Program-made: the position numbers and the translations under genes
From: Massilia sp. UBA2604
GTDB lineage: Bacteria; Pseudomonadota; Gammaproteobacteria; Burkholderiales; Burkholderiaceae_D
Assembly: GCA_002339265.1 (NCBI GenBank)
Contig: DDKG01000008.1
Coordinates: 1 to 10,411 of the forward strand
Direction of reading: 5' to 3'
Length of the DNA: 10,411 bases
The notes under the pieces: generated by a model
Told to the model about the DNA's origin: nothing
The model's input: only the letters and a program-made list of their open reading frames with translations
The model's database searches: none
Part shown: positions 1 to 8,019 of the stretch, piece by piece
How the letters are laid out: each line of letters starts with the position of its first letter
How positions within the stretch are numbered: the first letter of the stretch is position 1

Positions 1-966
1 CATCCGCAGACCGTCACCACGATCCGCGAAGTCCATATCCGCGAAGGCCAGTTCGTCAAGGAAGGCCAGCTGATGTTCTCGCTCGACGACCGCGCCGACA
101 TGGCCAACGTGGCCCGCGCCGAAGCGCAGGTGGCGCGCGACTCGGCCACCCTGGCCGACCTCGAGCGCCAATATAAACGCAGCCAGGAGCTGGTGGCGCA
201 GAACTTCCTGGCCCAGAGCGCCCTCGACTCCCTGCTCAGCCAGGTCGAAGCCCAGCGCGCGCTGGTGCAGTCGAACCAGGCGGCAGCCCGCGCCACGCAA
301 GTGAGCGCCAGCTACACCACGATCCGGGCGCCGATGACGGGCCGGGTCGGCGCCATCGACGTCCATCCGGGCACACTGGTGCAGATGAGCACCTCGCTGA
401 CTACCATCACCCAGCTCGACCCGATCCACGTCTCGTTCACCCTGCCGGAATCGACGCTGGGCGCGCTGCTGGCGGCCCAGAAACAGGGTAATGTCGAGGT
501 CCGGGTCAATCCGGGCAGCGGTAGTGGCAACAGCGACCAGGAAGCCGAACCGGTGGTCGGCCGTCTGAGCTTCATCGACAATGCGGTCGATCCGCAGGCC
601 GGCACCATCCGCGTGAAGGGGGAATTCGGCAACGGCGACACCACCCTGTGGCCGGGCCAGTATGTGACCGCTAACGTGGTGGTGCAGACGCTGAAGAATG
701 CGGTGGTGATCCCGCAGACCGCCATCATCACCTCGACAAACGGCACCTTCGTCTACGTGCTGGGCGAGGGCAACTCGGCGCGCCAGGTGCCGGTGCAGCG
801 CGCCTACGCCTTCGGCGACCGCGCCGCCGTCACCGGCCTGAAGGGCGACGAACGGGTCATTACCGAAGGCAAGCAGAACCTGCGTCCGGGCAGCAAGGTG
901 CGCCTGGCGAGCCAGGGCGCCAAGCCGGCCGCGCCGGCGGCCGCTAAAAAGGGCGAGCAGGCATGA
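1..966 (+). CDS. RND efflux periplasmic adaptor subunit (HlyD/MdtA-type), 5'-truncated
   Basis: This is the periplasmic membrane-fusion protein that links an inner-membrane RND pump to an outer-membrane channel. The reading frame is open from base 1, so the N-terminus (signal peptide and first barrel strands) lies outside the window; 321 residues are visible. In order they show the first lipoyl half (REGQFVKEGQ, about residues 15-24), a long alpha-helical hairpin rich in Ala, Gln and Arg (about 35-100), the second lipoyl half with the typical APMTGRVGAI motif (about 110-119), then the beta-barrel and membrane-proximal domains. The barrel part carries LDPIHVSFTLPES, which is characteristic of MdtA/AcrA-like adaptors. 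The C-terminus is an Ala/Lys-rich tail. The stop codon overlaps the start of the pump gene (ATGA at 963-966), which indicates translational coupling. The family call is firm. The exact MdtA orthology is an inference from the MdtC-like partner, so no symbol is given. Confidence 0.93.
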   Translation, partial: HPQTVTTIREVHIREGQFVKEGQLMFSLDDRADMANVARAEAQVARDSATLADLERQYKRSQELVAQNFLAQSALDSLLSQVEAQRALVQSNQAAARATQVSASYTTIRAPMTGRVGAIDVHPGTLVQMSTSLTTITQLDPIHVSFTLPESTLGALLAAQKQGNVEVRVNPGSGSGNSDQEAEPVVGRLSFIDNAVDPQAGTIRVKGEFGNGDTTLWPGQYVTANVVVQTLKNAVVIPQTAIITSTNGTFVYVLGEGNSARQVPVQRAYAFGDRAAVTGLKGDERVITEGKQNLRPGSKVRLASQGAKPAAPAAAKKGEQA

Positions 967-3900
967 ATCTGTCCGAACTGTGTATCCGCCGCCCGGTGAT
1001 GGTGGTGCTGCTGTCGCTCAGCCTGGTGCTGGTCGGCATCCTGTCGTATATGCAGATCCCGGTCGCCGCGCTGCCCAGCTATAACACGCCGGTCATCAAC
1101 GTCTCGGCCAACCTGCCGGGCGCCAGCCCGGAAACGATGGCGTCCTCGGTCGCGCTGCCGCTCGAGAAGCAGTTCTCGACCATCGCCGGCATCAAGCTGA
1201 TCACCTCGAGCAATACCCAGGGTGACACCAATATCACGCTCGAATTCGACAACGACATCGACGTCGACAAGGCGGCGGTGGACGTGCAGGCCGCGCTGCT
1301 GGTGGCCCAGCGCCGCTTGCCGCTGGAGATGACCGAGCTGCCGGCCTACCGCAAGGTCAACCCGGCCGACGCCCCGATCCTGTTCATGCACCTGACCTCG
1401 CCGTCGATGGATTTGTCGGAGCTGAACGATTACGCCGAGAACCTGATCTCGCCGGCGATCTCGACCGTGCAAGGCGTGTCGCAGGTGTCGATCAACGGCG
1501 GTAAGCGGTTTGCAGTGCGTGTCCGCGCCCGTTCCGACCTGATGAACGCCCGTAATATCTCGATGGACGAGCTGGCCACCGCCCTGCGCGCGGCCAACTC
1601 GAACACGCCGCTGGGCATCCTCGACGGCCCGACCCAGGCGCTGACCATCCAGGGCGGCGGCCAACTGATGAAGGCGGCCGACTTCGCCAACCTGATCATC
1701 GCCACCCGCGACGGCCTGCCGGTGCGCCTGAAGGATATCGCCGACGTCCAGGACAGCTACCAGTCGGTCAAGGCCATGGGCAGCCTGAACGGCGAGCGCT
1801 CGATCTCGCTGATGGTGCAGCGCCAGCCGAACGCGAACACGGTGCAGGTGGTCGACGCGGTGCGCGCGCTGATCCCGCGCTTCGAAGGACAACTGCCGGC
1901 TTCGATCAAGATCGAACTGGTGAACGACCGCTCGCTGTCGATCCGCGAGGCGATCCACGACGTCAACCTGACCCTGGCCGGCACCGTGCTGCTGGTGATC
2001 CTGGTGATCTTCCTGTTCCTGCACCGCGCCGCCGCCACCTTCATCCCGGCGGTGACGGTGCCGATCTCGCTGCTGGGCGCGCTGTCGCTGCTGTACTGGC
2101 TGGGCTACAGCCTCGATAACATCTCGCTGCTCGGCATCACGCTGGCGGTCGGCCTGGTGGTCGACGACGCGATTGTGGTGTTGGAAAACATCGTGCGCCA
2201 TATGGAGATGGGCAAGAAACCGATGGCCGCCGCCCTGATCGGCGCGCGCGAGGTGGGCTTCACCATCATCTCGATCTCGATCTCGCTGGTGGCGGTGTTC
2301 ATTCCGATCTTCTTCATGCCGGGCGTGATCGGCCTGCTGTTCCGCGAATTCGCCGTCGTCGTCGGCCTGGCGGTGCTGGTCTCGGCCCTGGTCTCGCTGA
2401 CCCTGGTGCCGATGCTGTGCTCGCGCCTGCTCAAGGATGGCGGCCACGTCGACCCGAAAGACATGTCGTGGATCGGCCGCCGCTTCGAAGCCGGCTTCAC
2501 GAGACTACGCAACGGCTACGGTAAAACCCTAGACCTGGCCCTGCGCTTCCGTTTCGCGGTGCTGATGCTGGCGGCAGGGACCTTCGTGCTGACCGGCCTG
2601 CTGTACACCACGATGCCCAAGGGCTTCTTCCCGGAAGAAGACATCGGCCAGATCCGCGTGATGGTCGAAGCATCGGAAGACACCTCGTCGATGGCGCTGG
2701 CCGAGCTGCAGGGCAAGGTGGTCGACATCATCCGCGCCAATCCGTATGTCAAGGACACCACCTCGTTCAGCGGCGGCGGCAACACCGGCCGCATGTTCCT
2801 GGTGCTGAAGGACCGCGGAGAGCGCCCGCCGATGGACCTGGTGATCGACGACCTGCGCAAGGCCACCCGCGCCGTGCCGGGCGTGCAGGTGTTCATGTCG
2901 CCGCAGCAAAACCTGCAGCTGGGCGGCCGCCAGAGTAAAGCGCGCTACCAGTACACGCTGCAGAGCGTGTCGGGCGGCGAGATCGGCGGCTGGGCCGAGC
3001 AGTTCCTGGAAGGCATGCGCCGGGATGAGCGCTTCCGCGACGTCAACAGCGATTCGCAGAACAAGGCGCTGCAGGCCACTGTCGACATCGACCGTGACAA
3101 GGCGGCGCTGCTGGGCGTGACGATGAACGATATCCGCACCGTGATGTACGCCTCCTTCGGCGAACGCCAGGTGTCGACCATCTATTCGACCGCCGCCAGC
3201 TATTACGTGATCCTGGAAGCGGCCGCCAGCGACCGCTACTACGACGAAGCGCTGTCGCGGGTCTCGGTGCGCAGCAAGAGCGGCGAACTGGTGAAACTGT
3301 CGAGCATCGCCAGCGTGCGCCGCACGGTCGGCCCGCTGCAGGTCAACCACCAGGGCCAGCTGCAGGCAATCACGCTGTCGTTCAACCTGGCGCCGGGCGT
3401 GTCGCTGGGCGACGCCACCGCCGCCATCGACGAGATGGGCCGCGCCATGAAGCTGCCGGCCTCGGTCATCGCCACCTATGGCGGCGACGCCGCCGTGTTC
3501 CAGGACACGCAGTCGAGCCAGCTGATCCTGATCATCACCGCGATCGGGGTCATCTATGTGCTGCTGGGCGTGCTGTACGAGAGCTATATCCACCCGCTGA
3601 CCATCCTGGCCGGCCTGCCATCGGCGGCCGTCGGCGCACTGATCACGCTGTGGATCTTCGACAAGGACCTGACCCTGATCGCCATGATCGGCATCCTGAT
3701 GCTGATCGGCATCGTCAAGAAGAACGCGATCATGATGATCGACTTCGCGCTCGACGCCCAGCGCAACCTGGGGATGAGCCCGCAAGAAGCGATCCGCGAG
3801 GCCTGCATCCTGCGTTTCCGCCCGATCCTGATGACGACCCTGGCCGCGCTGATGGGCGCGCTGCCGATCGCGCTGGGCATCGGCGCCGGCGCCGAGCTGC

Positions 3901-4097
3901 GCCAGCCGCTGGGCCTGGCGGTGTGCGGCGGCTTGATCTTCTCGCAAGTGATCACCCTGTACATCACCCCGGTGATCTACCTGTACCTGGACCGCTATAG
4001 CGGCACCGGCCCGATGACCGACGAGCAGATCGCCAGGGCGGACCAGGATGCGCCGACGCATCCGGCGCATTCTGCTCACCCGGTGCATCCGGCGTGA
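963..4097 (+). CDS. RND multidrug efflux permease, HAE1 family, MdtB/MdtC-like
   Basis: This is the inner-membrane proton/drug antiporter of a tripartite efflux pump, a complete protein of 1044 residues, the usual RND length. TM1 is at about residues 9-29, then a large periplasmic porter loop, TM2-TM6 at about 335-484, TM7 at about 529-549, a second periplasmic loop, and TM8-TM12 at about 853-1005. The proton-relay acidic pair is in TM4 (GLVVDDAIVVLENI, Asp401 and Asp402). The partner lysine is in TM10 (IVKKNAIMMIDFA, Lys920, aligned with Lys940 of AcrB). The segment YRKVNPADAPI in the first loop is shared with E. coli MdtC as I remember it, so MdtB/C-type is preferred over AcrB-type. The start overlaps the adaptor's stop codon. 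The extreme C-terminus is unusual: after the last helix it ends in a His/Pro-rich run (THPAHSAHPVHPA). Substrate cannot be predicted. The MdtABC systems I know use two different pump subunits, and only one is visible here. Confidence 0.96.
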   Translation: MNLSELCIRRPVMVVLLSLSLVLVGILSYMQIPVAALPSYNTPVINVSANLPGASPETMASSVALPLEKQFSTIAGIKLITSSNTQGDTNITLEFDNDIDVDKAAVDVQAALLVAQRRLPLEMTELPAYRKVNPADAPILFMHLTSPSMDLSELNDYAENLISPAISTVQGVSQVSINGGKRFAVRVRARSDLMNARNISMDELATALRAANSNTPLGILDGPTQALTIQGGGQLMKAADFANLIIATRDGLPVRLKDIADVQDSYQSVKAMGSLNGERSISLMVQRQPNANTVQVVDAVRALIPRFEGQLPASIKIELVNDRSLSIREAIHDVNLTLAGTVLLVILVIFLFLHRAAATFIPAVTVPISLLGALSLLYWLGYSLDNISLLGITLAVGLVVDDAIVVLENIVRHMEMGKKPMAAALIGAREVGFTIISISISLVAVFIPIFFMPGVIGLLFREFAVVVGLAVLVSALVSLTLVPMLCSRLLKDGGHVDPKDMSWIGRRFEAGFTRLRNGYGKTLDLALRFRFAVLMLAAGTFVLTGLLYTTMPKGFFPEEDIGQIRVMVEASEDTSSMALAELQGKVVDIIRANPYVKDTTSFSGGGNTGRMFLVLKDRGERPPMDLVIDDLRKATRAVPGVQVFMSPQQNLQLGGRQSKARYQYTLQSVSGGEIGGWAEQFLEGMRRDERFRDVNSDSQNKALQATVDIDRDKAALLGVTMNDIRTVMYASFGERQVSTIYSTAASYYVILEAAASDRYYDEALSRVSVRSKSGELVKLSSIASVRRTVGPLQVNHQGQLQAITLSFNLAPGVSLGDATAAIDEMGRAMKLPASVIATYGGDAAVFQDTQSSQLILIITAIGVIYVLLGVLYESYIHPLTILAGLPSAAVGALITLWIFDKDLTLIAMIGILMLIGIVKKNAIMMIDFALDAQRNLGMSPQEAIREACILRFRPILMTTLAALMGALPIALGIGAGAELRQPLGLAVCGGLIFSQVITLYITPVIYLYLDRYSGTGPMTDEQIARADQDAPTHPAHSAHPVHPA

Positions 4098-4123
4098 GCC
4101 GGGAACACCAGGTAGCGCGCCCG

Positions 4124-4166
4124 CCGGCCGCCAGTAACGGAGAACTGTTCCGATACTGGCGGCCGG
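4124..4166. repeat. Long GC-rich inverted repeat after the RND pump gene
   Basis: A perfect 13-bp inverted repeat (CCGGCCGCCAGTA at 4124-4136 and TACTGGCGGCCGG at 4154-4166) encloses 17 bases. These contain a second four-pair stem (CGGA 4138-4141 with TCCG 4149-4152), separated from the outer stem by one A/A mismatch. The whole forms a hairpin of about 17 pairs with a 7-base loop. It begins 27 bp after the pump stop codon. No T-run follows, so it is not a classical intrinsic terminator. It may protect the mRNA 3' end, support Rho-dependent termination, or be a REP-like palindrome. Whether it recurs in the genome cannot be seen here. Confidence 0.6.
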
Positions 4167-4237
4167 AAACATTTGGTAACAACCATCAATGAATCGAACC
4201 GGGCGGCCGGGCTGCTAGCGTGATGCGGTTGCGCCGC

Positions 4238-4272
4238 AAAACGGTTAGACTGCGGCTCTCTGCCGTTTTTTT
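4238..4272 (+). terminator. Possible intrinsic terminator upstream of the TonB-like gene
   Basis: A run of seven T (4266-4272) follows a short stem, CGGC at 4253-4256 with GCCG at 4262-4265 around TCTCT. Alternatively, a wider stem pairs AAAACGG (4238-4244) with CCGTTTT (4263-4269). Either would give a terminator-like end for transcripts coming from the RND operon, about 170 bp after its stop. The short stem has only four strong pairs, so the call is tentative. The same stretch must also contain, or lie next to, the promoter of the gene starting at 4302; I could not pick a convincing promoter there. Confidence 0.4.
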
Positions 4273-4301
4273 AGACGTAGCTTCCAGGAAATCGATCCAT
4301 C

Positions 4302-5243
4302 TTGCGCGACCATTCCCATACCTACGACCAGGACAGTGAAGTATGCTCTCACTGCGGGCAGCCCTTGCCGCCCTCGGGGCCGCGCTATGGGCTGGGAATG
4401 CCTTACGGCCGCAAGGGGCCGAACCGCTTCGGCGTGGGCGGCACGATCGCGGTCCACCTGTTGCTGGTGCTGCTGTGGTTTTACGAGCCGAAGGAGCCGG
4501 AGCAGCGCACGGCGCGTCCGGCCTCCGAAGAGCAGGGCGACAGCCAGGTGGTCTACGTAGCGCCGCTGGCGGAAACCTCACCCAACGAAGCGGCGCCGCG
4601 GCCGACCCCGCGCCCGCTGCCGGCGCCGCCGGTGCCGCGCGTGGAGCAGGAGCGCATCATCGTCCAGCGCCTGCCGGACACCATCACGATTCCCGACGAG
4701 CGTCCGGCGCCGCCAGCGCCGCCGCAACCGCAGCGCCAGCAGCCGCCGACCGAGGTCCCGCCCGACATGGACATGGCGGCCTACGTGAAAGCGCAACGCG
4801 AGCGCCGCGGCGCGCCGACCGGCAGCGAAGTGCAGGCCCCCGAAAGCGACGCCGCGCGCGGCACCCGCAATGCGCTGGCGAACATCGCCGCCATCAACGG
4901 CCGCGGCACTGACGACAGCAACGAGACGGGCGGCATCTTCTCGGTGTCGAACAAGACCTTCAACACCATGGACCTCAAGTTCCGCGGCTGGAATCCGAGC
5001 TTCAAGCGGCGCTGGCTGACGGCGGTGACGGTGGAGCAGGGCAGCGAGCGCGATATCGAGACCGCGGTGATCAAGAAAATGATCGAGCTGATCCGGCGCG
5101 AGAAGAAGGGCGATTTCGAGTGGGATTCGCACCGGCTGGGGCGTGTGGTGAAACTCAGCGCACGGCCGCAGGATACCGATCAGCTGATGGAATTCTTGTA
5201 TAAAGAGATGTTCCCGGATTATCGGCCGATACCAGGGCGTTAA
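4302..5243 (+). CDS. Unknown TonB-like single-pass membrane protein with N-terminal CxxC knuckle
   Basis: I do not recognise a named family for this 313-residue protein. The N-terminal 45 residues are polar and basic near the membrane (GRKGPNR) and contain CSHCG (Cys15, Cys18), like half of a zinc ribbon. One hydrophobic helix spans about residues 46-61; the positive charge before it predicts N-in, C-out. Residues 98-155 are rich in Pro, Arg and Gln, as in TonB-type periplasmic linkers. A compact domain of about 100 residues (211-313) follows, with FRGWN, an amphipathic helix DIETAVIKKMIELIRRE and WDSHRLGRVVKLSAR. It lacks the usual TonB C-terminal pattern. The start is TTG at 4302, with AGGAA at 4287-4291 upstream and an in-frame stop at 4278-4280. 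The next ATG (4398) has no good ribosome site and would remove both cysteines. The gene stands alone, followed by a strong terminator. From memory, similar C-terminal domains occur as hypothetical proteins in related betaproteobacteria. The coding call is strong; the function is unknown. Confidence 0.82.
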   Translation: MRDHSHTYDQDSEVCSHCGQPLPPSGPRYGLGMPYGRKGPNRFGVGGTIAVHLLLVLLWFYEPKEPEQRTARPASEEQGDSQVVYVAPLAETSPNEAAPRPTPRPLPAPPVPRVEQERIIVQRLPDTITIPDERPAPPAPPQPQRQQPPTEVPPDMDMAAYVKAQRERRGAPTGSEVQAPESDAARGTRNALANIAAINGRGTDDSNETGGIFSVSNKTFNTMDLKFRGWNPSFKRRWLTAVTVEQGSERDIETAVIKKMIELIRREKKGDFEWDSHRLGRVVKLSARPQDTDQLMEFLYKEMFPDYRPIPGR

Positions 5244-5255
5244 TAAAGGGCCAAC

Positions 5256-5284
5256 AAAAAACCGTGCCTCGGCACGGTTTTTTT
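5256..5284. terminator. Bidirectional intrinsic terminator between convergent genes
   Basis: A GC-rich stem, ACCGTGC (5261-5267) with GCACGGT (5272-5278) around CTCG, is flanked by an A-run (5256-5261) and a T-run (5278-5284). It therefore works as an intrinsic terminator on both strands. It sits 12 bp after the stop of the TonB-like gene and 15 bp after the end of hemB on the opposite strand, which fits a shared terminator. Confidence 0.93.
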
Positions 5285-5299
5285 ATTGGCGCAGCGTGA

Positions 5300-7079
<1,780 letters not shown>

Positions 7080-7126
7080 TGGGAAGAGGGATTAAGAGCC
7101 ATGAAATGGCGTTGGGGAAACAAAGC

Positions 7127-7138
7127 TATTGTACAATA
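7127..7138. promoter_or_regulatory. 12-bp perfect palindrome with TACAAT on both strands in the engB/c4 divergent region
   Basis: TATTGTACAATA is a perfect palindrome, 47 bp from the engB start and 86 bp from the cytochrome c4 start. It presents TACAAT, one mismatch from the -10 consensus, on each strand (7132-7137 on +, 7128-7133 on -). It could be the overlapping -10 region of divergent promoters or a small operator. I do not find a good -35 box at 16-18 bp on either side, so promoter function is an inference. Confidence 0.4.
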
Positions 7139-7143
7139 AGGGG

Positions 7144-7178
7144 TTGATTGCTGCTCCGCCCATCGGCGGGTAGATCAA
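7144..7178 (+). other. Possible 5'-leader hairpin before cytochrome c4
   Basis: An inner stem CCGCC (7156-7160) with GGCGG (7165-7169) around CATC lies inside an outer pair TTGAT (7144-7148) and ATCAA (7174-7178), separated by unpaired bases. If transcription started from the TACAAT at 7132-7137, this hairpin would be the first thing in the mRNA. There is no T-run after it. The outer half-sites resemble FNR half-sites but are 25 bp apart instead of 4, so an FNR box is not called. Confidence 0.3.
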
Positions 7179-7212
7179 AGTCGCTGCACTGAACTTCAAA
7201 TTCTGACTTTAT

Positions 7213-7216
7213 AAGG
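7213..7216 (+). promoter_or_regulatory. Ribosome binding site of the cytochrome c4 gene
   Basis: AAGG lies 8 bases before ATG at 7225 and favours that ATG over an in-frame GTG at 7216, which overlaps the site itself. Starting at 7225 also gives a cleaner signal peptide. Confidence 0.7.
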
Positions 7217-7224
7217 TGCCAGTT

Positions 7225-7899
7225 ATGAATCGGTTGACGTCCCCCTTGCTCAAAACACTGTTGGTCACTTCGCTGACTGTCTTTGGGGGACTACCGGCGG
7301 CGATGGCGGCGTCCGCCGCAACCGCTACCGCGGTCAAAGCCGATCCAGCCAAGGGTGGCGCCCTGTACGAAGCGGGCGACGCCGCACGCGGCCTGCCGTC
7401 CTGCCTGTCGTGCCACGGCGCGGCCGGCAACTCGACGATCGCGATCAATCCGAAACTGTCGGGCCAGTTCGCGACGTATACGCACAAGCAGCTGGTCGAC
7501 TTCACGACCGCGCACCGCCAGCAACCGATCATGACGACGTATGCCAAGATGCTGACGGCGCAGGAAAAGAAGGATATCGCAGCCTGGCTCGCGACGCAGG
7601 CGCACAAGCCTGGCGCCGCGAAAAACAAGGAAACTGTGGAGCTGGGCCGCAAGATCTATCGCGGCGGTATCGCAGAGAAGGGCGTGGCTGCCTGCGCCAG
7701 CTGCCATGGCGCCACTGCCAATGGCATCCCGGCACAATACCCGCGCCTGGCCGGCCAGCACCAGGATTACACCACTGCCCAGCTGGAAGCGTTCAAGACC
7801 GGCACCCGCGCCAACAGCCCGCAGATGACGGTGCTGTCGCAACGGATGTCGCCGGAAGAGATGCGTGCTGTTGCAGACTATATCGCCGGCTTGCGCTAA
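7225..7899 (+). CDS. Diheme cytochrome c4 (periplasmic class I c-type cytochrome)
   Basis: A periplasmic electron carrier of the c4 type, usually a donor to terminal oxidases. The 224-residue protein begins with a signal peptide (basic MNRLTSPLLK, hydrophobic core, likely cleavage after AMA or AMAA near residues 28-29). It has two similar cytochrome c domains, each with one heme-attachment motif: CLSCH (Cys60, Cys63, His64) and CASCH (Cys157, Cys160, His161). Candidate distal methionine ligands are Met103 or Met109 in the first domain and Met201 or Met208 in the second. Conserved PKLSGQ and PRLAGQ segments follow each motif at equal spacing, showing internal duplication. The downstream ResB/CcsB system is expected to attach the hemes. 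A terminator follows before resB. Start choice rests on the ribosome site at 7213-7216. Family call is strong; the exact partner oxidase is not visible. Confidence 0.94.
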   Translation: MNRLTSPLLKTLLVTSLTVFGGLPAAMAASAATATAVKADPAKGGALYEAGDAARGLPSCLSCHGAAGNSTIAINPKLSGQFATYTHKQLVDFTTAHRQQPIMTTYAKMLTAQEKKDIAAWLATQAHKPGAAKNKETVELGRKIYRGGIAEKGVAACASCHGATANGIPAQYPRLAGQHQDYTTAQLEAFKTGTRANSPQMTVLSQRMSPEEMRAVADYIAGLR

Positions 7900-7943
7900 A
7901 AGTGTCTCTTTAGCGCGACGCATGAGCATGAGATGAACGGAAG

Positions 7944-7975
7944 AGGGCGGCAGCGTCGAGCTGGCGCCCTTTTTT
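7944..7975 (+). terminator. Intrinsic terminator between cytochrome c4 and resB
   Basis: An 11-position stem pairs 7944-7954 (AGGGCGGCAGC) with 7960-7970 (GCTGGCGCCCT), with one G/G mismatch and the loop GTCGA. It is followed directly by a T-run ending at 7975. It lies 44 bp after the cytochrome c4 stop and 44 bp before resB, so it should end or reduce transcription of the cytochrome gene before resB. Confidence 0.8.
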
Positions 7976-8019
7976 CCACGCGCGGGGCAGCTTTTCGCGC
8001 AGGATGAAAGTTGTAGAGT

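Noticed and set aside
804..2447. 547-codon open frame on the minus strand opposite the adaptor and pump genes
   Set aside because: Its product is a low-complexity His/Arg/Asp/Gln-rich string, the usual shadow of a GC-rich gene; the plus-strand RND protein is unmistakable.
2529..4172. Second 547-codon minus-strand open frame opposite the pump gene
   Set aside because: Same shadow composition, no recognisable domain, and it runs through the hairpin region.
4189..4218. Nine-codon leader-like ORF before the TonB-like gene
   Set aside because: No ribosome binding site and no run of regulatory codons; likely chance.
7144..7178. FNR box from TTGAT and ATCAA half-sites
   Set aside because: The half-sites are separated by 25 bases rather than 4, so this cannot be a standard FNR dimer site.
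7189..7215. Promoter CTGAAC / TATAAG just before cytochrome c4
   Set aside because: The spacer is only 15 bp and the -10 would overlap the ribosome binding site, leaving practically no leader.
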